64,000 bases of DNA from Bradyrhizobium sp. AUGA SZCCT0176 (GCF_018130145.1 NZ_JAFCMB010000006.1:62001-126000); one strand, 5' to 3'; positions 17,384 through 26,284 are shown, numbered from the stretch's first letter. The notes: generated by a model from the sequence alone, not told the origin. Program-made: numbers and translations.

Positions 17384-17398
17384 TTAACAATACCTTAA
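17384..17398 (+). promoter_or_regulatory. CtrA-type box TTAA-N7-TTAA
   Basis: TTAACAATACCTTAA fits the CtrA core exactly. It begins ten bases after the motE stop and about 80 bases before the large TPR gene, so it could give that gene its own cell-cycle-timed promoter. Confidence 0.55.
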
Positions 17399-17475
17399 GC
17401 CGGCCAATTCAAGATTCAGCCGCGAAGGCGACGGCGCCTCGCTGCTGCAATCGTTGAGGCCAAGAGACATCCTGG

Positions 17476-20400
17476 ATGGGGCAAAGGGCTGCCGCTGGAA
17501 TTGGGTCGCAAGGCCGCGCATTGGCGCGGATGGCCCGGCGCTGCCTTGATGTAACCCTTAACCGATCTCTTAACCGATCTCTTGGGCTCCGTTCGCCACT
17601 TGCCATCCTGCTGGTACTCGCCGGCTTGACGGCGGCCTGGCCGTGCCGGGCGCAGGACCTGGTCAAGGGCGAAGCAACGTTCACGGCGTCCGGCGGCTAT
17701 GCGCGGCTGGTGCTGAAGCTTGCCGAGGACGTCGAGTCCGACGTCATCACGGCCGGCTCGATCATCGTGATCCGCTTCAAGCGTCCGGTGGACATTCCCG
17801 TCGACAAACTGAGCGACGCCGTGCCCGATTATGTCGGCTCAGCCCGGCGCGACCCTGATGGTTCGGCGATCCGGCTGTCGCTGGCGCGGCGGGCGACGAT
17901 CAACACCATGACGGCCGGCGAGCGGATCTTCGTCGACTTCCTGCCCGACAGCTGGACCGGCCCGCCGCCCACGCTGCCGGCCGACGTCATTCGCGAACTG
18001 GCCGCGCGGGCCCGCGCCGCCGAACGCGCGCTGCGCGCCCAGCTTGCGGTTGCCGCGGCCAAGAAGAAGCCGCCGGTGCGCGTCCGCGCCTCGGTGCAGC
18101 CGACCTTTGTCCGCTTCGTCTTTGAAATGCCCAACGGGGTCAACGTTTCTTCGGTGCTGAACGAGCAGAAGCTGACGCTGCAGTTCAACGGCGTGCTGGC
18201 GTTCGATCTGGCCGACGCCAAGGTGGCGGCGCCGCCGAATATCGCCTCGATCACGCAGCGGACCGATGGCGATGCCTCCGCGGTCGATATCGTGTTGATC
18301 GGCGAAGTCGACGTGCATTCCTTCCGCGAAGAGAAGAACTACGTCATCGACGTCGCCTTCCAGCAGGTCGACAAGCCGGCGGCGGAACAGGCGCAAGCCC
18401 CGGCTGCCGCGAATACCCCGGCTGTAGCGCATGCCCCGACGGCCAGGTCGGGGGTCGCAGCGCAGATCGCCGCTGCCCAGGCGATCGCCCACAGCAAGCC
18501 GCTGAACGATTCGATCCCGCCGCAGCATCTCCCGCAACTGCCGCCGGTTACGTCGGAGGCAATCGCCGAGCAGGCCAAAATCGAGATCAAGCCCGGCGAA
18601 CCGCAGCAGGCGCCGCCCGCAATGGAAACAGCGCCGCCAGCCCCCGCAACAACGCCGGGCGCGATGCCGGTCGTCGAGCAGGCTGCTCCTGCAGCGGAGA
18701 AGCCGGCGCCGCAGGCTGCAGCGCCCACACCCGCCGTGGAAAAGTTGCCGGCTGTACCTCAGAAGCCGGCGCTTGCGGCCGAGAAGACGGCGCCAGCGGA
18801 GACGCCGAAAGCCGCACAGCCTCCGGAAGCAAAGCCGGCCGCCGCGATCGAGACGCCAAAACCCGCAGCACCGAAGAAGGCCGCTTCTGCTGCCGTTGAG
18901 GCGCCGAAGAAAGCCGAACCACCGGCGGCTGCCGTCGAGGCGAGGCGGGACAGCGACGGCCTGCGCGTGATGTTCTCCTTTGCCGCGCCGACGCCTGCGG
19001 CCATGTTCCGCCGCGCCGACACGGTGTGGCTGGTGTTCGACCAGACCGGGCCGATCGATGTCGAGCAGATCCGCGCCAAGGGCGGCGCAATCATCGGCGA
19101 CGTCAGCCGGCTGCCGCTGGAAAAAGGCCAGGCCATCCGCATTCGTCTCAACCGGCCGCAGATGCCGTCGCTTGAAAGCGATGGCCGCGCCAACGGCATG
19201 ATCTGGACGCTGACATTTGCCGATCGTGTGCAAGCGCCACCATTGCCGCTGCAGGTGTTGCGCAACATCACCGATCCGGCGCTGGCCAACGTCACCGTGC
19301 CGCTGGCGAACCCCGGCCTCATGCATCGGCTGGTCGACCCCGACGCCGGCGACACGCTGCTGGTGGTCACCGCGCCGCCGCCGACCCGCGGCTTCATCAA
19401 GCGGCAGGACTTCGTCGAGCTGTCGCTGCTGGAATCCGTCCACGGCGTCGTCGTTCATCCCAATTCCGACGATATCACCGCCGAGGTCGGATCCGACAAG
19501 GTCATGCTCGGCCGGCCGGGCGGGCTGACGCTGTCGTCGGCCGACGTCTCTGCCGAACGCGCCACCGCGGCGGTGCGGTCGTTGTTTGACGCCAAGGAAT
19601 GGCGCAAGAACCGCGAGGAGAATTTTCTGGGCCGGCTGGATGCGCTGATCAAGGCGGCGGCCGCGGCCGGCGATGACGGGCTGGCGCAAGCCCGGCTCGA
19701 CCTTGCCAATTTCTATATGGCGCGGGGGATGTTTCAGGAAGCGAGGGGAGTGACCAATCTCATCCTCTCTGAATCCAAGGCTGGAAGTGAAGACGCTGGC
19801 GTCGTCATGGTCAATGCGGTCGCCAGCATCCTGATCGGCCATCCCGAGCGGGGACTGAAGGGCCTGGCCAGTCCGGTGATCGGCAACGGCTATGACTCCC
19901 AATTGTGGAAGGCGCTCGCCTTTGCCCGCCAGGGCAAATGGGCTGACGCCCGCGAGAAGTTCAAGAACGCCGAATTCTCGATCGCGGCCTTGCCGCTGGA
20001 AATGCAGCGCATCGTGACCGCGGATGCGATGCGGGCGTCGCTCGAGGTGAAGGACTATGCCGGAGCCTCGCGCCGCCGCAGCGAACTCGAGGTCGTCGGC
20101 GTGCCGAAGGAAATGAAGCCGGAGATCGCGGTGTTGCGCGGACGGCTGGCCGAGGCGCTCGGCCACGACAAGGACGCACTCGACGCCTACCGGTTCGCCG
20201 CCAATTCGTCCGATCGGCCCGCCGCGGCCGAAGCCAAGCTGCTGGAGGTCTTGCTCCGCCAGCGGCGCGGCCAGCTCGGGCAAGCCGAGGTGCTGCGCGA
20301 ACTGGAAACGCTGTCGGCGATCTGGCGTGGCGACGCGATCGAGTTGAAGACCCTTGCTGTACTGTCGCAGCTATATGCTGACGCGGGCCGCTACGAGGAA

Positions 20401-21372
20401 TCGCTCGCGGCGGCCAAGACCGCGACCCGGCTGCAGCCGAATTCCGAACTGGCGCGGCAGGGCCAGGACGCCGCGTCCGCGCTGTTTGCGCAGCTCTTTC
20501 TCAGCCCCAAGGGCGAGGACATGAAGCCGATCGATGCGCTCGGCATGTTCTACGAATATCGCGAACTGACGCCGATCGGCCGCCGCGGCGACGAGATGAT
20601 CCGCCGTCTGGCGGACCGCCTGGTGGCGGTCGACCTGCTCGATCAGGCCGCCGAGCTGCTGCAGTATCAGATCGACAAACGGCTGGAGGGCGCCGCGCGC
20701 GCGCAGGTGGCGGCGCGCCTTGCCATGGTCTATCTGACCAACCGCAAGCCGGATCGCGCTGTCGCGGCGCTGCGCACCACGCGCATCGCCGATCTCTCCG
20801 GTGAGTTGCGCCAGCAGCGCCTGTTGCTGGAGGCGCGCGCGCAAAGCGACGTCGGACGCCATGATCTCGCGCTCGACATCATCTCCAACATCACCGGACG
20901 CGAGGCGATCCGCCTGCGTTCCGACATCTACTGGGCGTCACGGCAGTGGCGCGAGGCCTCCGAACAGATCGAATTGTACTATGCCGATCGCTGGCGCGAC
21001 TTCAAACCGCTGAACGCGGTGGAGAAGGGCGACGTGATCCGCGCTGTCGTCGGATATGCGCTCGCCGAGGACGCCATTGGACTGTCGCGCTTTCGCGAGA
21101 AATATGCGCCGCTGATGCTGGGCGATACCGACCGGATGGCGTTCGATATCGCAAGCAAGCCGGCCGCTGCCTCAAGTGCCGAATTTGTCTCGATCGCCAA
21201 GATGGCGGCAGGCGTCGACACGCTCGATGGCTTTATCCGGGAAATGAAGGTCCGCTTCCCCGACGCCACCGCGCGCGCGCCGATTTCGCCCGAAATGGCC
21301 AGGGGCGAGCCGGTCCACACCGGTTCGCTGCCCGCGATATCAGGACACAAAACCGCCGGAGCGGCAAAATAG
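17476..21372 (+). CDS. Large exported TPR protein of the flagellar cluster
   Basis: 1298 residues. A signal peptide (LAILLVLAGLTAAWPCRAQ) is preceded by an unusual twice-repeated NRSL. Residues about 45-300 hold beta-rich AMIN-like segments (GGYARLVLKLAEDVESDV; FVRFVFEMPNGVNVSSVL). Residues about 300-490 are a Pro/Ala linker. A third AMIN-like segment follows (DGLRVMFSFAAPTPAAMF), and residues about 690-1290 are helical with TPR-like repeats. AMIN domains bind cell wall, so it may scaffold flagellar or divisome parts in the periplasm; this is inference. Starts at 17476 or 17530 are both possible. It has its own CtrA-type box. A short GC hairpin near 21381 may end the transcript. Confidence 0.8.
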   Translation: MGQRAAAGIGSQGRALARMARRCLDVTLNRSLNRSLGLRSPLAILLVLAGLTAAWPCRAQDLVKGEATFTASGGYARLVLKLAEDVESDVITAGSIIVIRFKRPVDIPVDKLSDAVPDYVGSARRDPDGSAIRLSLARRATINTMTAGERIFVDFLPDSWTGPPPTLPADVIRELAARARAAERALRAQLAVAAAKKKPPVRVRASVQPTFVRFVFEMPNGVNVSSVLNEQKLTLQFNGVLAFDLADAKVAAPPNIASITQRTDGDASAVDIVLIGEVDVHSFREEKNYVIDVAFQQVDKPAAEQAQAPAAANTPAVAHAPTARSGVAAQIAAAQAIAHSKPLNDSIPPQHLPQLPPVTSEAIAEQAKIEIKPGEPQQAPPAMETAPPAPATTPGAMPVVEQAAPAAEKPAPQAAAPTPAVEKLPAVPQKPALAAEKTAPAETPKAAQPPEAKPAAAIETPKPAAPKKAASAAVEAPKKAEPPAAAVEARRDSDGLRVMFSFAAPTPAAMFRRADTVWLVFDQTGPIDVEQIRAKGGAIIGDVSRLPLEKGQAIRIRLNRPQMPSLESDGRANGMIWTLTFADRVQAPPLPLQVLRNITDPALANVTVPLANPGLMHRLVDPDAGDTLLVVTAPPPTRGFIKRQDFVELSLLESVHGVVVHPNSDDITAEVGSDKVMLGRPGGLTLSSADVSAERATAAVRSLFDAKEWRKNREENFLGRLDALIKAAAAAGDDGLAQARLDLANFYMARGMFQEARGVTNLILSESKAGSEDAGVVMVNAVASILIGHPERGLKGLASPVIGNGYDSQLWKALAFARQGKWADAREKFKNAEFSIAALPLEMQRIVTADAMRASLEVKDYAGASRRRSELEVVGVPKEMKPEIAVLRGRLAEALGHDKDALDAYRFAANSSDRPAAAEAKLLEVLLRQRRGQLGQAEVLRELETLSAIWRGDAIELKTLAVLSQLYADAGRYEESLAAAKTATRLQPNSELARQGQDAASALFAQLFLSPKGEDMKPIDALGMFYEYRELTPIGRRGDEMIRRLADRLVAVDLLDQAAELLQYQIDKRLEGAARAQVAARLAMVYLTNRKPDRAVAALRTTRIADLSGELRQQRLLLEARAQSDVGRHDLALDIISNITGREAIRLRSDIYWASRQWREASEQIELYYADRWRDFKPLNAVEKGDVIRAVVGYALAEDAIGLSRFREKYAPLMLGDTDRMAFDIASKPAAASSAEFVSIAKMAAGVDTLDGFIREMKVRFPDATARAPISPEMARGEPVHTGSLPAISGHKTAGAAK

Positions 21373-21464
21373 TAGTTCAGGCAACCCCCGGCGGGGTTTG
21401 CGCGCCAGCGTTTCGTCGGTTAAGCGAAATCCACACATCAAGCCGTATGGAAGTTTGTCGTTCG

Positions 21465-21740
21465 ATGCCGCTGACCCGGGGCCGAATTGTAGGACACGAC
21501 AACGAACGATTGGCGTTCAAGTTCACCATGCAAAATGGGGACGAGCCGATCGAATGCCAGATCAGTGACGCCGCCATGGACGAGCTTGCAGGCGTCAAGG
21601 GAACCGAGAGCCTGGCAAGACAGGCGCAGTTTTTGGCGTTGCGAGATGCCGTCGAGCGCATCGCCTCCGACATGTTCGACGCGGCGCCGGCCGTGAAGGG
21701 CTATGTCGTCAGAATATTCACCAAGCACATCCCGAAATAG
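21465..21740 (+). CDS. DUF1488 family protein
   Basis: 91 residues from the ATG at 21465; a Met at 21447 is an alternative start. The pattern MPLTRGRIVGHDNERLAFKF, ECQISDAAMDELAG, LRDAVERIASDMFD and VVRIFTKHI matches DUF1488, small rhizobial proteins of unknown role. It follows the TPR gene by about 90 bases on the same strand. Confidence 0.75.
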   Translation: MPLTRGRIVGHDNERLAFKFTMQNGDEPIECQISDAAMDELAGVKGTESLARQAQFLALRDAVERIASDMFDAAPAVKGYVVRIFTKHIPK

Positions 21741-21850
21741 CGGCCGGCGCGGCAAGGTATCGCGCCGCGGTCTCGTCCCCTCGACAGACGGCTTCCGAAC
21801 CGGCAACCTGCGCGCACAAAATCAAAGACGCCACCGGGGGAACTATCGCC

Positions 21851-22090
21851 ATGAGCAAGCCAGCCAAGACCGAAGCCGAACTCATTGCGATGGCAAGGGC
21901 CGAGTTGAAGGTCCATAACGATTGCCCCGATGGAATGGTGATCTCCGTGCTCCGCGACGGCGACTCTTGGGAGTTTCGCGTCAGTGCCGAACAGGCGACG
22001 ATCGACAAGCCGGGCTATCCCGAATGCGTCGCGATGCTGGTGCAGATCGGCGACCACCTCTGCAAGCAGTATGATTTCAAGGGTGAGTAG
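21851..22090 (+). CDS. Small hypothetical protein
   Basis: 79 residues, acidic and probably cytoplasmic: ELIAMARAELKVHNDCP, then VISVLRDGDSWEFRVS and CVAMLVQIGDHLCKQYDF. Helix-strand-strand-helix is likely. No family is recognised, but codon use and composition look coding, and it is codirectional with the DUF1488 gene 110 bases upstream. Confidence 0.6.
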   Translation: MSKPAKTEAELIAMARAELKVHNDCPDGMVISVLRDGDSWEFRVSAEQATIDKPGYPECVAMLVQIGDHLCKQYDFKGE

Positions 22091-22114
22091 ACCGCGAGGA
22101 GTTGCGCGCCTTTC

Positions 22115-22561
22115 CTATTTCGCAGGATTGCGCACAGCGTAGGCGGTACGAAGTCCCGGCACGAAGCCGCAAGCCTCGTAAAACCGATGCACACGCGGAT
22201 CGGCCCGGCCGCTTTGCATCAGTACCTGATAGCAATCCTGCTTCCACGCCTCGGCAAGGGCTGCCGCGATCACCGCGCGGCCGTGGCCGCGTCCCTGGAA
22301 GTCGGGATGGGTGGCGACGTTCTCGAGAATGCCGAACTGACGACCGCCGCGCAGAAGATTGGGCGTGGTGATGAGCGTGCAGGTTGAAACGATTCTGCTG
22401 CTTTCGTCCGATACAAAGATCATTACTCCTTCGCGGGCGAGGATCTGCGCCCAAATTATTCTAGCTCGTTCTGGTTCGGCACTCCGGCTGACGTCGGACT
22501 CGGCAAACAGCGCCAGCAGCGCGTCGAGATCGCTGGCATTTACCAGTCGCGCACTTGTCAT
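22115..22561 (-). CDS. GNAT family N-acetyltransferase
   Basis: 148 residues with the GNAT core: the acetyl-CoA loop in LENVATHPDFQGRGHGRAVI (Q/R-x-x-G-x-G/A type) and the late MQSGRADPRVHRFYEACGF. It transfers acetyl from acetyl-CoA to an amine; the substrate is not evident. The start at 22561 places MTSARLVNASDLDALLALF at the N terminus, as expected for the fold. Confidence 0.88.
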   Translation of the reverse strand: MTSARLVNASDLDALLALFAESDVSRSAEPERARIIWAQILAREGVMIFVSDESSRIVSTCTLITTPNLLRGGRQFGILENVATHPDFQGRGHGRAVIAAALAEAWKQDCYQVLMQSGRADPRVHRFYEACGFVPGLRTAYAVRNPAK

Positions 22562-22646
22562 CCGTGAGCTCCTTGATTGAAACCGTTTCGATCCCAAATC
22601 GTAGCTTCCCAAGCAGCCAAGTAGTACGAGAGACGGACTAATTTTT

Positions 22647-22868
22647 ATGCATCCCAGGAATACACACCGAACGCTGGTTCCGGTCGCGATAGCTGTCGTG
22701 GTCGCGATCATCGGCACCGCGTTTTTCGCGGTGGAATTGCGGACCAAAGACGTGGTCGCGGACAACGGTATCAGTATGATCACGACGGCTGTCGTCGAGA
22801 AGGCCGGCGCGACCGCGTATCCGACCGTCCGTGACACCGGCGCGGATCAAATCAGCTACGTCCCGTAA
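22647..22868 (+). CDS. Small single-span membrane protein
   Basis: 73 residues with one membrane segment (VPVAIAVVVAIIGTAFFAV) followed by a short exported domain (DNGISMITTAVVEKAGATAY). It is convergent with fliP and their ends overlap by 13 bases. The composition looks coding, but no family is recognised. Confidence 0.5.
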   Translation: MHPRNTHRTLVPVAIAVVVAIIGTAFFAVELRTKDVVADNGISMITTAVVEKAGATAYPTVRDTGADQISYVP

Positions 22869-23608
22869 CTCTGCACCAGGCTTCCCGCCACCAGCGACCA
22901 GCCGTCGACCAGCACGAAGAAGATCAGCTTGAACGGAAGTGACACCACGACCGGCGGCAGCATCATCATGCCCATCGACATCAGAACCGACGCCACCACG
23001 AGGTCGATGATCAGGAAGGGCAGAAACAACAGGAAGCCGATCTCGAAGGCGCGCTTCAGCTCGGAGATCATGAAGGCCGGCACCAGAATCCGCAGCGACA
23101 TCTCTTCCGGCGTCGCCGGCGGCGGCTCGCGCGACATGTCGAGGAACAGCTTGAGGTCCTTCTCGCGGACGTTCTTCATCATGAAGCCGCGCAGCGGCAC
23201 GGACGCCCTTTGCAGCGCGTCCTCGACGCCGATCTGGTTGGCGACCAAAGGCTTGATGCCGTCGTCATAGGATTTTTGCAGCACCGGCCCCATCACGAAC
23301 GCGGTCAGGAACATTGCGAGCGCAATGATCACGGAGTTCGGCGGTGCGGTCGCGGTGCCGAGCGCGGTGCGCAGCAGCGACAGCACCACCACGATCCGGG
23401 TGAACGACGTCATCATGATCAGGATCGACGGCGCGATCGAGAGGATCGTCAGCAGCGCGATCAGCTGGATCGCGCGTTCGGTGACGCCGCCACCGCCCTG
23501 GCCTAGATTGATGCTGATGTCCTGCGCCAGCACCGGATCGGCGAGCGATCCGGCGGCTATCAGTGTGACAAAAAATAAAACTCTACGCGGGGCTTTCGCC
23601 GATCTCAC
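22856..23608 (-). CDS. fliP: Flagellar export gate protein FliP
   Basis: 250 residues with signal peptide (VLFFVTLIAAGSLADPVLA) and the FliP pattern: SIAPSILIMMTSFTRIVVVL, LRTALGTATAPPNSVIIALA, RILVPAFMISELKRAFEIGF and VLMSMGMMMLPP. FliP pentamerises with FliQ and FliR into the inner-membrane export gate. It overlaps fliO by four bases. Confidence 0.97.
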   Translation of the reverse strand: MRSAKAPRRVLFFVTLIAAGSLADPVLAQDISINLGQGGGGVTERAIQLIALLTILSIAPSILIMMTSFTRIVVVLSLLRTALGTATAPPNSVIIALAMFLTAFVMGPVLQKSYDDGIKPLVANQIGVEDALQRASVPLRGFMMKNVREKDLKLFLDMSREPPPATPEEMSLRILVPAFMISELKRAFEIGFLLFLPFLIIDLVVASVLMSMGMMMLPPVVVSLPFKLIFFVLVDGWSLVAGSLVQSYGT

Positions 23609-24525
23609 GAAGGAGACTTCGGGCGGCCCAGCAATGAGGCCATCTCGTCTTCGAGATTCTCAAACCCGCTTTTCTGCGGCGCGGGCGCGGGGGGCGGGGC
23701 GGGCGTCTCGCTGCGCGAGGGGCGGGCAGGCGGCGGCTCCGGCGCGACCGGCGGCGCGATCGGGGCATCGGCCGGCCGGCGCAAGGCAGCTTCGAGCCGC
23801 TGCGCCATCTCGGCGAGATTCTGGTCGGCGGACTGCGGCGGAGGCGCAGGCGGCGGGGGTGGCGGCGGCGGTGCTGCGGCACGCTCGGGCGCACGGACCG
23901 GCGGCGGCGCCTTCGGCGGCTCCATCTGGCGCTGCGGCCGCGGCATCAAGGGTTCATTGCGCGCCATGCGCGGCGGGACCGGATCGGGACGCGGTTCCGG
24001 CCGGCCGCCCATCGGCTCCGGCGCGAAGCTTGCCAGTGGATCGGTGCGGCGCTCGGCCATCGGCGGCGGCGCCGGGCGGCGGAGTTCGTCGGCGAAAGCG
24101 GGCCGTGCCGGGCGCGGCGGCGGCTCGGGCATTTGCGGCTCGGCGTGATCGAACGGGTCGCGCGCGCTCTCGTCGTTCCAGCCGGCATCCGGCAGCGGGG
24201 CGATACGCGGCGGCTGCTCGCCAGTGACCGCAGGCCGCGGCGCCATCTGCTCACGGCCCGGCATGGCACGGACGATATTGGGTTCCACCACGATGTCGCT
24301 GGGGCCGCCGATCATCAGGAGATGCTCGACATTGTCGCGCCGGACCAGCACCAGGCGCCGGCGGCCGTCCACCGCGGCGGCGTCGATCACGGCCAGCCGC
24401 GGCATCCGCCCGCGATTCGGGTTGGCACCAAGGCGGTTGGTGGCGAAGCGCCGCACCAGCCATGCGGCAACGCCGATCAGCGCCAGCACGGCGATGAATG
24501 CGAAGATGAAATATGCTGTCTGCAT
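23605..24525 (-). CDS. fliO: Flagellar biosynthesis protein FliO
   Basis: An N-terminal membrane segment (FIFAFIAVLALIGVAAWLV) is followed by the FliO domain (RMPRLAVIDAAAVDGRRRL, RDNVEHLLMIGGPSDIVVE). The rest, about 200 residues, is Pro/Arg-rich low-complexity sequence, making the protein 306 residues against about 120 in E. coli. FliO stabilises FliP during gate assembly. The long disordered tail is typical of Bradyrhizobium-type FliO. Confidence 0.9.
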   Translation of the reverse strand: MQTAYFIFAFIAVLALIGVAAWLVRRFATNRLGANPNRGRMPRLAVIDAAAVDGRRRLVLVRRDNVEHLLMIGGPSDIVVEPNIVRAMPGREQMAPRPAVTGEQPPRIAPLPDAGWNDESARDPFDHAEPQMPEPPPRPARPAFADELRRPAPPPMAERRTDPLASFAPEPMGGRPEPRPDPVPPRMARNEPLMPRPQRQMEPPKAPPPVRAPERAAAPPPPPPPPAPPPQSADQNLAEMAQRLEAALRRPADAPIAPPVAPEPPPARPSRSETPAPPPAPAPQKSGFENLEDEMASLLGRPKSPS

Positions 24526-24612
24526 TCTCTAGTCCCCGGCCTCAGGCCGTTCTCACATGCTTGCTTCGAGGTGCGCGGACCTGATCTTCCAAGTTGAACA
24601 TGATTCTTCCGG

Positions 24613-24650
24613 ATTCATGTTCCGAAACGATATTCATGTTCCGAAGCGAT
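24613..24650. repeat. Two adjacent copies of a 19-base direct repeat
   Basis: ATTCATGTTCCGAAACGAT at 24613-24631 is followed at once by a copy with one A-to-G change at 24632-24650. It lies about 90 bases upstream of fliO, read on its strand, and could be a tandem protein-binding site. Confidence 0.7.
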
Positions 24651-24879
24651 CCGTCGACCGGCGAATCACGCCCGAGATGAGCCCTATTCCTTAGTTCCCC
24701 ACGGCAAACGCTGCCGCCCATTAATTAATAGACCAAGAATCGCTTGATCCAAAACGACTTCTGAGCGCCCCCGGCCGCGTTGGCCGTTGCTGGTTAACGC
24801 AGGTTTCGTGGCGAAAATGCGCTCTTTTGGGCGCCGGCCCCCGTGCAAGCGCGTTGTCCACGGCCTGATTCTGCGGATT

Positions 24880-24895
24880 TTAACCAGCCGTTAAC
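24880..24895 (+). promoter_or_regulatory. CtrA-type box TTAA-N7-TTAAC before flgB
   Basis: TTAACCAGCCGTTAAC fits the consensus exactly and is followed by CAT, as in many CtrA sites. It is about 65 bases before the flgB start, a plausible position for activation of the flgB-flgC-fliE-fliQ-fliR-flhB run. Confidence 0.65.
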
Positions 24896-24960
24896 CATAC
24901 ACCGGGCAAATTCTGCCTACCTCGCGGCGCCTGCCAGAGGTTAACGAGGACCCGCTCGCG

Positions 24961-25371
24961 ATGGCCATCAACGATCTTCCGATCCTGTCGGCGCTGCGCA
25001 CCAAGATGCAGTGGCATCAGGAGCGCCAGCGGGTACTCGCCGAAAACATTTCCAACGCCAACACCCCGAACTTCAAGCCGCGCGACCTGGTGGAACCGAA
25101 ATTCGACAAGAAGGGTTCCACCGTCGGCGGAGGGTTCGGATCGATGGCGATGATGCGCACCAGCGCGAGCCATATCGGCGTGTCCGGCGGCGCCCAGACC
25201 TTCGACGGCGATGGCGGCAAGAGCGGTTTCCTGACCCGACCGGCCGGCAACGCCGTCAACCTGGAAGACCAGATGATGCGGGTCTCCGCCAACCAGATGG
25301 ACTATGCGGCGGCCACCTCGCTCTACACCCGCAGCCTCGGACTTCTCAAAACCGCGATCGGAAAGCGCTGA
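24961..25371 (+). CDS. flgB: Flagellar proximal rod protein FlgB
   Basis: 136 residues with the rod signature RQRVLAENISNANTPNFKPR near residue 23 and a C-terminal helix (MMRVSANQMDYAAATSLY). FlgB forms the proximal rod with FlgC and FlgF. First gene of the large rightward flagellar run. Confidence 0.96.
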   Translation: MAINDLPILSALRTKMQWHQERQRVLAENISNANTPNFKPRDLVEPKFDKKGSTVGGGFGSMAMMRTSASHIGVSGGAQTFDGDGGKSGFLTRPAGNAVNLEDQMMRVSANQMDYAAATSLYTRSLGLLKTAIGKR

Positions 25372-25397
25372 CGCGCCGCATTTAGGGGAACCGGATC

Positions 25398-25826
25398 ATG
25401 GCAGATGATGGTGGAAGCGACTTCGCCCGCTCGATGAGCATTGCGACCTCGGGCCTGCGCGCGCAGGCCGGGCGGATGCGGGTGATCTCGGAAAACATCG
25501 CGAACGTGGATTCCACCGCGCCGACTTCCGCCGGCGATCCCTATCGCCGCAAGGTGCCGACCTTCTCCTCGGCGCTCGACCGCACGATCGATGCCAAAGT
25601 GGTGACGCTCGGCAAGGTGCGCACCGACCAGTCGGCGTTCCGCATCAAGCACGAGCCGAGCAACCCGGCGGCGGACGCCGCCGGCAACGTCAAATACCCC
25701 AACGTCAACCCGCTGGTCGAAATGACCGACATGCGCGAAGCCCAGCGGTCCTATGAGGCCAACCTCAACATCATCAGCGCCACGCGCCGGATGATTCAAC
25801 GCACGCTCGACATCCTCAAGGCCTGA
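25398..25826 (+). CDS. flgC: Flagellar proximal rod protein FlgC
   Basis: 142 residues; MSIATSGLRAQAGRMRVISE and NIANVDST at the start, then YPNVNPLVEMTDMREAQRSY and the terminal helix expected of FlgC. Located 26 bases after flgB. Confidence 0.97.
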   Translation: MADDGGSDFARSMSIATSGLRAQAGRMRVISENIANVDSTAPTSAGDPYRRKVPTFSSALDRTIDAKVVTLGKVRTDQSAFRIKHEPSNPAADAAGNVKYPNVNPLVEMTDMREAQRSYEANLNIISATRRMIQRTLDILKA

Positions 25827-25843
25827 AACAGGAATCATAGACC

Positions 25844-26155
25844 ATGGCTTCACCGACCGTTGCTGCAAACGCCTACGCCGCGCTCTCGCGCATCATGGAG
25901 ACCGGCGGCGCCGAGAAGGGCGGCCAGACTTCGGGCGGCCCGTCCTTCGGCGCGCTGCTCAAGGATGCCGTCGGCAGCGTGATGGAAGCCGGCAAGAAGT
26001 CGGACACCCAGACCATCGCGATGACCTCGGGCAAGGCCAACGTCATGGACGTGGTGACGGCGGTGGCCGAGACCGACGTCGCGGTCTCGACGCTGGTGTC
26101 GGTACGCGACCGGGTGATCCAGTCCTACGAAGACATCATGAAGATGCCGATTTGA
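25844..26155 (+). CDS. fliE: Flagellar hook-basal body protein FliE
   Basis: 103 residues with the FliE pattern: SFGALLKDAVGSVMEAGKKS, then NVMDVVTAVAETDVAVSTL and the terminal VRDRVIQSYEDIMKMPI. FliE joins the MS ring or export gate to the rod. A palindromic repeat separates it from fliQ. Confidence 0.96.
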   Translation: MASPTVAANAYAALSRIMETGGAEKGGQTSGGPSFGALLKDAVGSVMEAGKKSDTQTIAMTSGKANVMDVVTAVAETDVAVSTLVSVRDRVIQSYEDIMKMPI

Positions 26156-26166
26156 CCGCGAAAGCG

Positions 26167-26245
26167 GTCATCCCGGGGCGCGCGTAAGCGCGAACCTGGG
26201 ATCTCGAGATTCCGGGTCTGGTCCTTCGGACCATCGCGGAATGAC
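26167..26245. repeat. Palindromic intergenic element, CGTCATTCC subtype, inside the fli operon
   Basis: Outer arms GTCATCCC and GCGGAATGAC enclose hairpins such as GCGCGCGTAAGCGCG, ATCTCGAGAT and GGTCCTTCGGACC. It fills the fliE-fliQ gap and is preceded by a TGACCGC-GAAA-GCGGTCA hairpin at 26153-26170 that begins at the fliE stop. Confidence 0.75.
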
Positions 26246-26284
26246 GAAGGCAATTGTGCAGGCGGGATAGAAACGAGACAAAAA

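Larger units (their letters stand above)
24526..24960. other. Divergent promoter region between fliO and flgB
   Basis: 435 bases without a gene. It holds a tandem duplication of a 19-base unit (24613-24650), an AT-rich TTAATTAA patch near 24720, and a consensus CtrA-type box 65 bases before flgB (24880-24895). Promoters for both directions should lie here. Confidence 0.7.

Noticed and set aside
17839..20283. Long minus-strand open frame opposite the TPR gene
   Set aside because: It is a GC-rich antisense shadow: Arg/Gly/His-rich composition without domain pattern, while the plus strand has signal peptide, linker and TPR structure.
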